A stretch of DNA of 64,000 nt from Flavobacteriia bacterium (GCA_004293165.1 RDYL01000002.1:682001-746000), one strand, 5' to 3'; shown: positions 7,727 through 17,089, numbered from the stretch's first letter. Program-made: numbers and translations. The notes: generated by a model not told the origin, from the sequence alone.

Positions 7727-8905
7727 TTACTTAAATGCAGGGAAACCGGTTACATCCATACCCGTAATTAACAAGTGAATGTCATGCGTTCCTTCGTAAG
7801 TAACAACAGATTCTAAATTCATCATGTGTCTCATGATTGAATATTCACCTGTAATTCCCATTCCGCCTAGCATTTGACGTGCATCACGAGCAATTGTTAA
7901 TGCCATATCAACGTTGTTTCTTTTCGCCATAGAAATTTGAGCTGTAGTAGCTTTCCCTTCGTTTCTTAAAACTCCAAGTCTCCAAGTTAATAATTGTGCT
8001 TTCGTGATTTCAGTAATCATTTCAGCTAATTTCTTTTGTTGTAATTGAGTAGCTCCAATTGGTTTATCAAACTGAATACGTTCTTTTGAATATCTCAAAG
8101 CTGTATCATAACAATCCATAGCTGCTCCAATCGCTCCCCATGCAATTCCGTAACGTGCTGAATCTAGACATCCTAGTGGCGCTCCTAATCCAGATTTGTT
8201 TGGTAATAAATTTTCTTTTGGAACTTTTACGTTGTCAAAAATAAGTTCTCCAGTAGCTGAAGCTCTTAATGACCATTTGTTGTGTGTTTCTGGAGTTGAG
8301 AATCCTTCCATTCCTCTTTCCACGATTAATCCGTGAATTCTTCCTTCTTCATTTTTAGCCCAAACTACTGCAATGTCTGCAAATGGCGCATTCGATATCC
8401 ACATTTTAGCACCATTTAAAAGATAATGATCACCCATATCTTTATAATTAGTCACCATTCCAGCTGGATTTGAACCGTAATCTGGTTCTGTTAAACCAAA
8501 ACAACCAATGAATTCTCCAGTGGCTAATTTTGGTAAATATTTCATTCTTTGTTCTTCGTTTCCGTATTTCCAAATAGGATACATTACTAAAGAAGATTGT
8601 ACAGAAGAAGTCGAACGTACACCCGAATCTCCTCTTTCAATTTCTTGCATGATTAATCCATAAGAAATTTGATCTAATCCAGCACCACCATATTCTACAG
8701 GAATATATGGACCAAATCCACCAATTTCTCCTAAACCTTTTACGATTTGATGTGGAAATTCTGCTCTTTGTGCGTAGTCTTCAATAATTGGAGATACTTC
8801 TTTTTTTACCCAAGCACGTGCAGCATCACGCACCATTTTATGTTCGTCAGATAATAATTCGTCTAATAAATAATAATCTGGAGATTGAAATAAGTCTGGT
8901 CTCAT
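7727..8905 (-). CDS. Acyl-CoA dehydrogenase, glutaryl-CoA dehydrogenase-like
   Basis: From the ATG at 8905 the protein has 392 residues; a GTG seven codons earlier is less likely. It shows the acyl-CoA dehydrogenase signatures GCFGLTEPDYGSNP (flavin contact), MWISNAPFADIAVVWA, and RDARQMLGGMGITGEYSIMRH. The likely catalytic base is Glu in VTYEGTHDIH, the pattern of glutaryl-CoA dehydrogenases (oxidation plus decarboxylation to crotonyl-CoA in Lys/Trp breakdown). Substrate is inferred from that similarity only. It is monocistronic with its own terminator. Confidence 0.88.
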   Translation of the reverse strand: MRPDLFQSPDYYLLDELLSDEHKMVRDAARAWVKKEVSPIIEDYAQRAEFPHQIVKGLGEIGGFGPYIPVEYGGAGLDQISYGLIMQEIERGDSGVRSTSSVQSSLVMYPIWKYGNEEQRMKYLPKLATGEFIGCFGLTEPDYGSNPAGMVTNYKDMGDHYLLNGAKMWISNAPFADIAVVWAKNEEGRIHGLIVERGMEGFSTPETHNKWSLRASATGELIFDNVKVPKENLLPNKSGLGAPLGCLDSARYGIAWGAIGAAMDCYDTALRYSKERIQFDKPIGATQLQQKKLAEMITEITKAQLLTWRLGVLRNEGKATTAQISMAKRNNVDMALTIARDARQMLGGMGITGEYSIMRHMMNLESVVTYEGTHDIHLLITGMDVTGFPAFK

Positions 8906-8979
8906 AGTTTTTAATTTGAAAGTCACAAAAGTAAGTAAAGATTTTTAACAAATCAATGAACAAGTGTTATAATTTTTAA

Positions 8980-9103
8980 GAAGCTTGATCCAGCTGTTCG
9001 CTATATCTTTTTGTTTTATCGAATTTTAAAAACAATTCGTTATTCCATAGCAAAGGAAATACTAGAAAAACAAAAAGGATGCCGCTACCATCTGGGCTAG
9101 GGG
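8980..9103 (-). other. Long imperfect hairpin element after trmN6 (candidate structured RNA)
   Basis: Read on the minus strand, the element begins right after the trmN6 stop. A 5' arm (ccagatggtagcgg, then cctttttgtttt) pairs with a 3' arm (aaaacaaaaag, then atagcgaacagctgg) over about 30 bases with a few mismatches. A smaller hairpin (cgaatt/aattcg) sits in the loop. No open frame covers it. I recall similar sequences after genes in other flavobacteria but cannot verify this here. Confidence 0.55.
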
Positions 9104-9808
9104 TTACATCTTCAAATAGAAATCTTTCGTTAATTCAATGTATTCAGGAGTATAATTATGTCTTGAAATTTCAATGATTAATTCATCGATTAAAGGAGCT
9201 TGTTCCATTCTACAAAAAGCCAATAAACTTCTTTTAATTTCCGATGTAGGTGTGCCTTTTACACGGGTAATTTTTAAGGGGAATAAATCCAATTCTTTAC
9301 ACATGGAAACAAATTGCTCTTCTTCTTTATAAGGAATAATTACTGAGAAAATTCCGTTATCCGAAAGTAATAAGGCGGCCGCTTCAATTAATTCTTCAAA
9401 AGGTAAGGCGTCTTCAAAACGCGCTAAATCTCTCGAAGTATTATCAGTTTTATAATCGTCTGTATAAAAAGGTGGATTGGAAATAATTAAATCGTATTCA
9501 TCTTCAGGTTCGTCTACAAACTCATCCAAACCTGCATGAAAACAAAATAATTTGTCACCCCAACGCGAAGCTTCAAAGTTTTCAACGCATTGTTCGTAAG
9601 CATCTTCGTCAATTTCAATCGAGTCAATTTGTTCGGCGTTACTTCTTTGTGCCAACATCAAGGATAAAATTCCAGTTCCTGCACCAATATCTAAAATATT
9701 GTAAGGATTGTTGATGAGTGGAGTCCAAGCGCCAAGCAAAACACCATCCGTGCCAATTTTCATAGCACAACGATCTTGATTTACGGAAAATTGTTTGAAT
9801 TTGAACAA
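9104..9808 (-). CDS. trmN6: tRNA1(Val) (adenine(37)-N6)-methyltransferase
   Basis: This 234-residue class I SAM-dependent methyltransferase has the SAM-binding ILDIGAGTGILSLMLAQR and the catalytic adenine-methyltransferase motif SNPPFYTD. The N-terminal FKFKQFSVNQDRCAMKIGTDGVLLG is typical of the YfiC/TrmN6 family. It is expected to methylate A37 of tRNA-Val. It lies downstream of rpsP and rimM on the same strand, where many bacteria carry trmD instead, so the translation-linked operon is kept with a different tRNA methylase. Confidence 0.9.
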   Translation of the reverse strand: MFKFKQFSVNQDRCAMKIGTDGVLLGAWTPLINNPYNILDIGAGTGILSLMLAQRSNAEQIDSIEIDEDAYEQCVENFEASRWGDKLFCFHAGLDEFVDEPEDEYDLIISNPPFYTDDYKTDNTSRDLARFEDALPFEELIEAAALLLSDNGIFSVIIPYKEEEQFVSMCKELDLFPLKITRVKGTPTSEIKRSLLAFCRMEQAPLIDELIIEISRHNYTPEYIELTKDFYLKM

Positions 9809-9841
9809 AATGAATAAGAATTGAATTTGAACAATTTAAAA

Positions 9842-9879
9842 AAACTGTAAACTGTAACTGCGACTGTGAACTACTGTAA
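9842..9879. repeat. Short-unit array (actg type) overlapping the rimM stop codon
   Basis: Units actgtaa, actgcg and actgtga are spaced 6-7 bases apart. The array crosses the end of rimM and contains its stop codon (9871-9873, minus strand). It belongs to the same unit family as the arrays at 4916 and 24258. Confidence 0.7.
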
Positions 9880-10398
9880 ATAAAGGTCAACCAAACCTTC
9901 AGGAGTTTCTAAAGTAATCGATTTTTTTTCTCTGTCGAGAGCAATGATGAAATCATCAATAAGTGGAATTAAAATTTCAGTTCCGTTTTTGTCAATTTCA
10001 AAAAGCGGTTGTGCGCCACTATCGTTAATAGCTGCGATTTTTCCAATATTTCCTATGCGAGTGTCAATAACATCAAATCCAATCACTTCGTGGAAATAAA
10101 ATTGAGTTCCTTCTAATTTTGGCAACATAGAAAGTGGAAGGTAAATTTCGCTTCCCATAATTTCGTCTGCTTCCTCTTCGGTTTGAATGTCTTCAAATCG
10201 AACACGTAAGAATTTTTCTTTGTGAAGTGAACTACTTTCAATAAAAAATGGAACCAGACTTTTGTTGATTTCAACAAAAACTGATTCCAAATTTTGATAC
10301 AATTCGGGTTCGTCGGTGTCTAAATACGCCAATACTTCCCCTTTGAAACTAAATTTTTTTGCGATTTTACCTAAATAGAAACAATCTTCTTTACGCAT
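9871..10398 (-). CDS. rimM: Ribosome maturation factor RimM
   Basis: The 175-residue protein has the usual RimM layout. An N-terminal barrel begins CFYLGKIAKKFSFKGEVLAYL, and a C-terminal PRC-barrel has GFDVIDTRIGNIGKI and PLFEIDKNGTEILIPLIDDFI. RimM binds ribosomal protein S19 and assists 30S head maturation. It follows rpsP by 15 bases, a standard operon pair. The last codons and the stop are formed by a repeat array, so the C-terminal tail (DLYLQ) may differ between strains. Confidence 0.93.
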   Translation of the reverse strand: MRKEDCFYLGKIAKKFSFKGEVLAYLDTDEPELYQNLESVFVEINKSLVPFFIESSSLHKEKFLRVRFEDIQTEEEADEIMGSEIYLPLSMLPKLEGTQFYFHEVIGFDVIDTRIGNIGKIAAINDSGAQPLFEIDKNGTEILIPLIDDFIIALDREKKSITLETPEGLVDLYLQ

Positions 10399-10413
10399 GG
10401 AATCGCTATAAAA

Positions 10414-10992
10414 TTATGCTTGAGTTTCTTCGTTGTTTTCTTCAACAGCTGGAGTTTCTTCAGCAGCAGCTTCCACTACTTCTTCAGTTACTTCTGCTGG
10501 AGCTTCTTCAGCTACTTCTTCAGCTACTTCTTCTACTTTCGCAGCTTCAGCTTGAGCAGCAATACGTTTTGCGTTTGCTTCTTGTTCAGCTTTAAATGCT
10601 TTTGCTTTTGCATCAGCCTCTGCTTTAGATAAACCAGATTTTTTAGCATCAACTTTACCAGCTTTTTCTTCTAACCAAGTTGCTAATTTAGCATCAGCTT
10701 GTTCTTGAGTTAAAGCGCCTTTACGAACTCCTCCATCTAAATGGTGCTTTAATAAAGCCCCTGTGTAAGATAAAATTGCTCTTGCGGTATCAGTTGGCTG
10801 AGCACCATTGTGTAACCATTCTGCTGCTTTTTCGATGTTTAAATCGATAGTAGCTGGGTTAGTGTTTGGATTGTAAGTTCCGATTTTCTCTAAGAATTTA
10901 CCATCTCTTTTTGATCTTGCATCTGCTGCAACAACCCAATAAAAAGGTTTCCCTTTTTTTCCGTGTCTTTGTAATCTAATTTTTACTGACAT
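10414..10992 (-). CDS. rpsP: 30S ribosomal protein S16 with long Ala/Glu-rich tail
   Basis: Residues 1-80 are a normal S16 (VKIRLQRHGKKGKPFYWVV, GTYNPNTNP). The total length of 192 is more than twice the usual bacterial size, because residues from about 115 form a charged Lys/Ala then Glu/Ala-rich extension ending ENNEETQA. Extended S16 is common in Bacteroidota, and the tail is probably flexible. It heads an rpsP-rimM-trmN6 operon. Confidence 0.95.
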   Translation of the reverse strand: MSVKIRLQRHGKKGKPFYWVVAADARSKRDGKFLEKIGTYNPNTNPATIDLNIEKAAEWLHNGAQPTDTARAILSYTGALLKHHLDGGVRKGALTQEQADAKLATWLEEKAGKVDAKKSGLSKAEADAKAKAFKAEQEANAKRIAAQAEAAKVEEVAEEVAEEAPAEVTEEVVEAAAEETPAVEENNEETQA

Positions 10993-11039
10993 AATCTTGT
11001 GATTAATTTGAGGTTCTCGACCCCGGTTATTTAAGGGTG

Positions 11040-11047
11040 CAAATATA
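11040..11047 (-). promoter_or_regulatory. -7 element of the rpsP operon
   Basis: On the minus strand this reads TATATTTG, fitting TAnnTTTG, followed by GCACCC. It lies about 50 bases upstream of the rpsP start. Confidence 0.65.
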
Positions 11048-11166
11048 TAAAACTTTGCAATACAAATGTATAAGTAATGTTAAAATATTTTTTCTTGTAA
11101 AATGTGTTTGTTTTCAATAAAAAAGTTATTTTTGTTACCTATATTAATTTATTCAGGAAAAATAAA

Positions 11167-11859
11167 ATGAAAAAAATATTTTCTTTACTATTTGTTGCGA
11201 TTTTCTTTACTTCTTGCGAGCAAGACATTAAAACAAATACCCCTGCTTTTTTAGCAAAAAAAAATGATGTTTATTGGAAAGCAAATGACGCAAGGGTCTC
11301 TGTTAGTGCAGATGGAGGAATGATTATTACAGCCTTTAATCAATATGAAACAGTTACCTTGGAAACATCAAGTACTGATCCTGGTGTTTATATTTTAGGA
11401 ACTATAGATCAGGATAATTTCGCAACTTACACAAGAGATATTAATAACTCTTCAGATTTTTATGATACAGGGTTATATACTGGCCCTGCGTTTAAAGTCT
11501 CTCCAATGATAACTAGAGGAACATCATATCAAGCTAATGCAAATGGAGCACAAACAATTGGTGGTTCAGGTTCAGGGTTAAGAGTGGCAACGAAAACAAC
11601 TAATGGAACAGTTACTTCTATTACAGTGGTGGCTAGAGGAATTGGGTACGCTCCAGATGATGTTGTTACTATTGTAGGAGGAGATAATAATGCCACTTTT
11701 AAAGTAGTAAATATCCAACAAAGTAATGGAGAAATTGAAATTGAAGAAGTTTCAAATGGTTTATTTACAGGAACATTTAAATTGAATGCAGTTAATAGTG
11801 ATGGTGAAGTAATTACTTTTTCTGAAGGACATTTTTATAAAGTGCCACTAGGTCAATAA
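11167..11859 (+). CDS. DUF6252-like lipoprotein
   Basis: The ATG at 11167 begins a clear lipoprotein signal, KKIFSLLFVAIFFTSC, with the lipid-modified Cys at residue 16; a longer frame from 11104 would bury it. The mature part is a beta-rich domain (VYWKANDARVSVSADGGM, TVTLETSSTDPGVYIL) resembling the flavobacterial DUF6252 family. A Gly/Thr-rich middle (TIGGSGSGLRVATKTTNG) looks like an inserted strand pair. Its function is unknown. It is monocistronic, with a terminator after it. Confidence 0.7.
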   Translation: MKKIFSLLFVAIFFTSCEQDIKTNTPAFLAKKNDVYWKANDARVSVSADGGMIITAFNQYETVTLETSSTDPGVYILGTIDQDNFATYTRDINNSSDFYDTGLYTGPAFKVSPMITRGTSYQANANGAQTIGGSGSGLRVATKTTNGTVTSITVVARGIGYAPDDVVTIVGGDNNATFKVVNIQQSNGEIEIEEVSNGLFTGTFKLNAVNSDGEVITFSEGHFYKVPLGQ

Positions 11860-11879
11860 TTAGCTTTTTAAAATATATC

Positions 11880-11913
11880 AAAACCATCTGGAGTAATTCA
11901 GGTGGTTTTTTGT
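11880..11913 (+). terminator. Terminator after the DUF6252 gene
   Basis: Arms aaaccatctg and caggtggttt pair with one G-U and run into T6. Confidence 0.9.
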
Positions 11914-12014
11914 TTTTGTTGATAACTTAAATTGGCATTCATTAACTTAAAATGTATTTTTGTTTTTATTCAAAAGTGTAAAAGAAATTTATTTTTTGCT
12001 TAATTATCAGATAG

Positions 12015-15000
12015 ATGTATTTAATTTTCGATACCGAAACCACCGGATTACCTAAGAGTTGGACAGCACCCATTACCGATACTGACAACTGGCCTCGTTG
12101 TATTCAAATAGCATGGCAGTTGCACGATGAAATGGGAAATCTGATCGAACATCAAGACTATCTGGTAAAGCCGGAGGGATTTAATATTCCCTATGATGCC
12201 GAAAGAATTCATGGTATTTCTACTGAATTGGCAATGGAGCAAGGAATACTTTTATCGGAAGTTTTAGAAAAATTCAATATTGCACTTTCCAAAACAAAAT
12301 TCATCGTTGGGCAAAATGTAGGATTTGATGTCAATATCATGGGATGTGAATTTCATCGTATGAGCATTGGTTCCGATATGTCTAAAATGCCCGTTTTGGA
12401 TACATGTACCGAAATCACTGCCAACTTATTAAAATTACCAGGTGGTCGTGGTGGAAGATTCAAATTACCAACATTAACCGAATTACATCAATATCTTTTC
12501 AATCAACCGTTTGCAGAAGCGCATAATGCAACTGCCGATGTGGAAGCTACAACTCGTTGTTTTTTAGAGTTAATCAAAAGAGAAGTTTTTACCAAAGAAG
12601 AGTTAGATGTAACTCCTGAATATTTCAGAAGTTTCCGAGAAAAAAATCTGGGCGAAATCCAATTAATCGGATTAAAACATATCAATCTGAAAAAAGCCTC
12701 TGAGGAAATTAGAGCGCGTTTGAAAAAAATTGAACAAGAGGAAGTTCAAACAACCATTTCAGAAGAAGTAAAATCAGATTTAAAAGAGGCGTCTTTTGCG
12801 CATTTGCATAATCACACACAGTTTTCGGTTTTACAATCTACTATTGCAATTAATGATTTAGTAAAAGCTTCGGCAAAATTCAAAATGCCAGCGGTTGCTA
12901 TGACCGACACCGGTAACATGATGGGCGCTTTCCATTTTGTAAGTGCTGTTATGAATCATAACAAAGCTGCTAAAGCAAAAATTGAAGCGGCAATTGAAGC
13001 GGGAGAAGAACCAACTGAAACGGAAATCAAACCTATTGTTGGTTGCGAGTTCAATATCTGTGACGATCATAAAGATAAAACCAAAAAAGATAACGGTTAC
13101 CAAGTGGTCTTATTGGCAAAAAATAAAAAAGGCTATCACAATTTAGCCAAAATGTCTTCCATTGCATATACGGATGGTTTCTATTATGTGCCTCGTATCG
13201 ATAGAAAAATAGTAGAGCAATACAAAGAAGACATCATTGTTTTGTCAGGAAATTTATACGGGGAAATTCCAAGTAAAATTCTAAATGTAGGTGAAGGTCA
13301 AGCAGAAGAAGCTTTGATTTGGTGGAAGGAGCAATTTGGTTCCGATTTCTATTTGGAAGTAATGCGTCACAAACAAGAAGACGAAAATCGGGTTAATCAA
13401 ACATTAATGGCTTTCGCTAAAAAGCACAATGTGAAGTTAGTTGCAACTAACAATACCTACTATGTTAATAAAGAAGATGCCAATGCGCACGATATTTTAT
13501 TGTGTGTAAAAGATGGTGAAAAACAAGCTACACCAATTGGTCGCGGACGGGGTTATCGTTATGGGATGCCAAATCAAGATTATTATTTCAAATCGGGTGA
13601 CGAAATGAAGCAACTTTTTGTGGATTTACCTGATGCGATTATCAATATTCAGGAAATCATCGATAAAGTTGAAGCGTATTCTTTATATAGAGATGTATTA
13701 CTTCCAAAATTTAAAATTCCAGATGAGTTTGAAGTTTCAGAAGATGCCGAAGATGGTGGCGTGAGAGGTGAAAATAATTATTTAAGGCATTTAACCTATT
13801 TAGGGGCTGAAAAAAGATATCCAGAATTAACCGATGACATCAAAGAACGTTTGGATTTTGAATTACTCACAATTTCTAATTCAGGTTATCCAGGTTATTT
13901 CTTAATTGTACAAGATTTCATTGCAGAAGCTAGAAAAATGGATGTCTCTGTTGGGCCAGGTCGTGGTTCTGCGGCGGGTTCTGCGGTTGCCTATTGTTTA
14001 GGAATTACGAATATCGATCCGATTAAGTATGATTTGCTTTTTGAGCGTTTCTTAAATCCCGATCGTGTTTCCATGCCCGATATTGATATCGATTTTGATG
14101 ACGAAGGTCGTGGAAGAGTAATGCAATATGTTATTGATAAATATGGAAAAAATCAAGTAGCCCAAATTATTACGTATGGTAAAATGGCAACAAAATCCGC
14201 TATTCGAGACACCGCTCGGGTGTTAGATTTACCGCTTTTTGAAGCCGATAGAATTGCCAAATTGATTCCAGGAATGATGCCTTCTAAATGGAATTTAGCC
14301 CGATTTTTAGCCGAAGAAGAAGGGGAAGTTAAAAAAGCTTTGCGCTCGGAAGAATTCGATAAAGTCAAAGAATTAATTGGAATTGCAAATTCAGAAGATT
14401 TAGCAGGAGAAACCATTCAGCAAGCAAAAGTATTAGAAGGTTCTATGCGAAACACCGGAATTCACGCTTGCGGTGTAATTATTACTCCTAGCGATATTAC
14501 CAATTTCGTACCAGTTACTACGGCAAAAGATTCCGATTTATATGTAACACAATTTGACAACTCAGTGGCGGAAAGTGCTGGTTTGTTGAAAATGGACTTC
14601 TTGGGATTAAAAACCCTAACCTTAATTAAAGACACGGTTAAATTGGTAAAATATCGTTTAGGAATCGACTTAGATCCTGATAATTTTCCAATTGACGACC
14701 AAAAAACATATGAGTTATTCCAAAGAGGTGAAACGGTTGGGGTTTTCCAATACGAATCGCCTGGAATGCAAAAATACATGAAGGATTTAAAACCAACGGT
14801 TTTTGCCGATTTAATTGCTATGAATGCCTTATATCGTCCGGGACCTTTGGAGTACATTCCTTCTTTCGTTCGAAGAAAAAACGGCGAAGAAGAAATCAAA
14901 TACGATTTAGATGCGTGCGAAGAATATTTAGCTGAAACCTATGGAATTACCGTTTATCAAGAGCAGGTAATGCTTTTGTCACAAAAATTAGCGGGATTTT

Positions 15001-16538
15001 CAAAAGGTGATGCCGACGTTTTACGTAAGGCGATGGGTAAAAAACAAATTGACGTTTTGAATAAAATGAAACCTCAATTTATAAACCAAGCAGCAGAAAA
15101 AGGTCACGATCCAGTTATTTTAGAGAAAATTTGGAAAGACTGGGAAGCGTTTGCAAGTTATGCGTTCAATAAATCGCACTCTACTTGCTATGCTTGGATT
15201 GCGTATCAAACGGCTTATTTGAAAGCACATTATCCTGCTGAATATATGGCGGCGGTGCTATCCAATAACATGAACGATATCAAACAAGTTTCGTTCTTTA
15301 TGGAAGAATGTAAACGTATGGGATTGGCTGTTTTGGGTCCAGATGTAAATGAATCGTACTATAAATTTACGGTAAATGAAAATTATGCGGTTCGTTTTGG
15401 AATAGGAGCTGTTAAAGGGGTTGGGGCAAATGCAGTAGATACTATTGTTCAAAATAGAAAAGAGGCTCCCTATAAATCGATATTTGATTTAGCTAAAAAA
15501 ATTGATTTAAGAGCTGCTAATAAAAAAGCTTTTGAAAGTTTAGCTTTAGCGGGTGGTTTTGATGGTTTTACAGAAACACATCGCGCTCAATATTTTCATC
15601 ATGATGGAGACGGAATTACGTTTTTAGAAAAAGCAATTCGTTATGGTTCGAAATTTCAAGAAAACGAAAACTCATCACAAGTAAGTTTGTTTGGTGATGC
15701 TTCAGAAGTTCAAATTGCTGAACCACAAGTACCACCGTGTGATGAATGGAGTACAATGGAAAAATTAGCCAAAGAAAAAGAAGTCGTTGGAATTTATATT
15801 TCAGGTCATCCATTAGATGATTATAAGTTTGAAATGAAATATTTCTGTTCTACTAAATTAGAATCGCTCAAAAATTTGGAACAACACTTGGGTAAAAATC
15901 TTTCTTTTGGAGGAATTGTAACCAATGTGCAACATCGAACTGCAAAAAACGGAAAGGGTTGGGCAACTTTTGTTCTTGAAGGCTATGATGAAAGTTATGA
16001 GTTTCGAATTTTTGATGAAGAATATTTAAAATACAGACATTTCTTGTTGCAAAATCAGTTTGTGTATTTCAAAATTAATGTCAAAGAAGGCTGGGTAAAT
16101 CGCGAAACAGGCAAAAAATCAGATCCGAGAATTCAGTTTTTAGATGCTAAAATGTTAGCCGATGTGTTGCCAACGTTTGCCAAGAAATTGATTTTAATGT
16201 TTCCAATAAATGAGGTTAAAGAGCATGTAATTACAGAATTAAATCAAATATTTTCTGAAAACAAAGGAGATAATTCGGTGACATTTGAAGTAATGGAATT
16301 GGATCGAATTAAAAAAGCCTTGGAAGAAATTCCAGTTGTTGCTCCGCTTGATATAGAAGAAGATATTGTGAATGAGTCGGGTGAAGTAGCAGAAATGGAG
16401 ATAGAAGTTCCAGTAGAAAAGGAAGAAATTATCGTCAAAACAAAACTTTCAATGCCTAGTAGAAAATTGAAAGTAAAAATTTCCTCAGAACTGCTTCAAG
16501 AATTGGAACGTTTGCAGGTTAATTTTAAATTGAATTAA
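12015..16538 (+). CDS. dnaE: DNA polymerase III alpha subunit with fused N-terminal 3'-5' exonuclease
   Basis: The 1507-residue protein fuses two activities. Residues 1-195 are a DEDDh exonuclease with D7, E9, D105, H170 and D175. From about 261 the PHP domain begins (FAHLHNHTQFSVLQ), followed by the polymerase palm with PDIDIDFDDEGRG near 688 and the upstream GPGRGSAAGSAVAYC. The thumb/fingers, tandem HhH and an OB fold (LSFGGIVTNVQHRTAKNGKG near 1300) come next. This replicative polymerase therefore carries its own proofreading domain, instead of relying on a separate DnaQ. The fusion is known in Bacteroidota. Confidence 0.95.
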   Translation: MYLIFDTETTGLPKSWTAPITDTDNWPRCIQIAWQLHDEMGNLIEHQDYLVKPEGFNIPYDAERIHGISTELAMEQGILLSEVLEKFNIALSKTKFIVGQNVGFDVNIMGCEFHRMSIGSDMSKMPVLDTCTEITANLLKLPGGRGGRFKLPTLTELHQYLFNQPFAEAHNATADVEATTRCFLELIKREVFTKEELDVTPEYFRSFREKNLGEIQLIGLKHINLKKASEEIRARLKKIEQEEVQTTISEEVKSDLKEASFAHLHNHTQFSVLQSTIAINDLVKASAKFKMPAVAMTDTGNMMGAFHFVSAVMNHNKAAKAKIEAAIEAGEEPTETEIKPIVGCEFNICDDHKDKTKKDNGYQVVLLAKNKKGYHNLAKMSSIAYTDGFYYVPRIDRKIVEQYKEDIIVLSGNLYGEIPSKILNVGEGQAEEALIWWKEQFGSDFYLEVMRHKQEDENRVNQTLMAFAKKHNVKLVATNNTYYVNKEDANAHDILLCVKDGEKQATPIGRGRGYRYGMPNQDYYFKSGDEMKQLFVDLPDAIINIQEIIDKVEAYSLYRDVLLPKFKIPDEFEVSEDAEDGGVRGENNYLRHLTYLGAEKRYPELTDDIKERLDFELLTISNSGYPGYFLIVQDFIAEARKMDVSVGPGRGSAAGSAVAYCLGITNIDPIKYDLLFERFLNPDRVSMPDIDIDFDDEGRGRVMQYVIDKYGKNQVAQIITYGKMATKSAIRDTARVLDLPLFEADRIAKLIPGMMPSKWNLARFLAEEEGEVKKALRSEEFDKVKELIGIANSEDLAGETIQQAKVLEGSMRNTGIHACGVIITPSDITNFVPVTTAKDSDLYVTQFDNSVAESAGLLKMDFLGLKTLTLIKDTVKLVKYRLGIDLDPDNFPIDDQKTYELFQRGETVGVFQYESPGMQKYMKDLKPTVFADLIAMNALYRPGPLEYIPSFVRRKNGEEEIKYDLDACEEYLAETYGITVYQEQVMLLSQKLAGFSKGDADVLRKAMGKKQIDVLNKMKPQFINQAAEKGHDPVILEKIWKDWEAFASYAFNKSHSTCYAWIAYQTAYLKAHYPAEYMAAVLSNNMNDIKQVSFFMEECKRMGLAVLGPDVNESYYKFTVNENYAVRFGIGAVKGVGANAVDTIVQNRKEAPYKSIFDLAKKIDLRAANKKAFESLALAGGFDGFTETHRAQYFHHDGDGITFLEKAIRYGSKFQENENSSQVSLFGDASEVQIAEPQVPPCDEWSTMEKLAKEKEVVGIYISGHPLDDYKFEMKYFCSTKLESLKNLEQHLGKNLSFGGIVTNVQHRTAKNGKGWATFVLEGYDESYEFRIFDEEYLKYRHFLLQNQFVYFKINVKEGWVNRETGKKSDPRIQFLDAKMLADVLPTFAKKLILMFPINEVKEHVITELNQIFSENKGDNSVTFEVMELDRIKKALEEIPVVAPLDIEEDIVNESGEVAEMEIEVPVEKEEIIVKTKLSMPSRKLKVKISSELLQELERLQVNFKLN

Positions 16539-16608
16539 GTATAAATTCTTCAAATGAGAGTATAATCAAAAGTAATTTTAAAACATACTTTCATTCGTAA
16601 TTAATTCC

Positions 16609-16616
16609 TAAATTTG
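16609..16616 (+). promoter_or_regulatory. -7 element of trxA
   Basis: TAAATTTG matches TAnnTTTG and is followed by GCA; it lies 35 bases before the trxA start. Confidence 0.65.
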
Positions 16617-16650
16617 CAATTCAAATAAGTATAAAACTAAAAAGAAAAAT

Positions 16651-16968
16651 ATGGCATTAGCAATAACAGATGCTACTTTTGATGAGGTAGTATTAAAATC
16701 AGACAAACCAGTAGTAGTAGATTTTTGGGCAGCTTGGTGTGGACCATGTAGAATGGTTGGGCCAGTTATCGACGAAATTCACAGTGAGTATGAAGGAAAA
16801 GCAGTAGTAGGAAAAGTGGACGTAGATGCCAATCAGGAATTTGCTGCAAAATACGGTGTTAGAAACATTCCAACAGTATTGATTTTCCAGAATGGAGAAG
16901 TAGTAGGAAGACAAGTGGGTGTAGCTCCTAAGAAAACCTATACTGATGCAATTGACGCATTACTATAA
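16651..16968 (+). CDS. trxA: Thioredoxin
   Basis: The protein has 105 residues, the standard size for thioredoxin. The redox motif WCGPC covers residues 29-33 in DFWAAWCGPCRM, and the cis-Pro sits in RNIPTVLIF. It reduces disulfides in the cytosol using thioredoxin reductase. It has its own promoter and terminator, so it is probably transcribed alone. Confidence 0.96.
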   Translation: MALAITDATFDEVVLKSDKPVVVDFWAAWCGPCRMVGPVIDEIHSEYEGKAVVGKVDVDANQEFAAKYGVRNIPTVLIFQNGEVVGRQVGVAPKKTYTDAIDALL

Positions 16969-16989
16969 TCAATAGAAAATAGATAAATA

Positions 16990-17019
16990 AAAGGTTCAAC
17001 GAAAGTTGAGCCTTTTTTT
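16990..17019 (+). terminator. Terminator of trxA
   Basis: Arms aaaggttcaac and gttgagccttt close a GAAA loop and are followed by a T run. Confidence 0.92.
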
Positions 17020-17089
17020 AATTATTTTCTTAAAACTTTCTCACAAAACCTTTTTCCAAAAATAAAAAATCTTTTTCTATCTTTACGAT

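Noticed and set aside
10359-10595. Open frame rich in Leu and Gln on the + strand
   Set aside because: It is the mirror of the low-complexity Glu/Ala tail of S16 on the other strand and has no signals of its own.
14462-14899. 145-codon frame on the minus strand
   Set aside because: It lies wholly inside dnaE, whose conserved polymerase motifs cover both sides; no promoter or recognisable domain.
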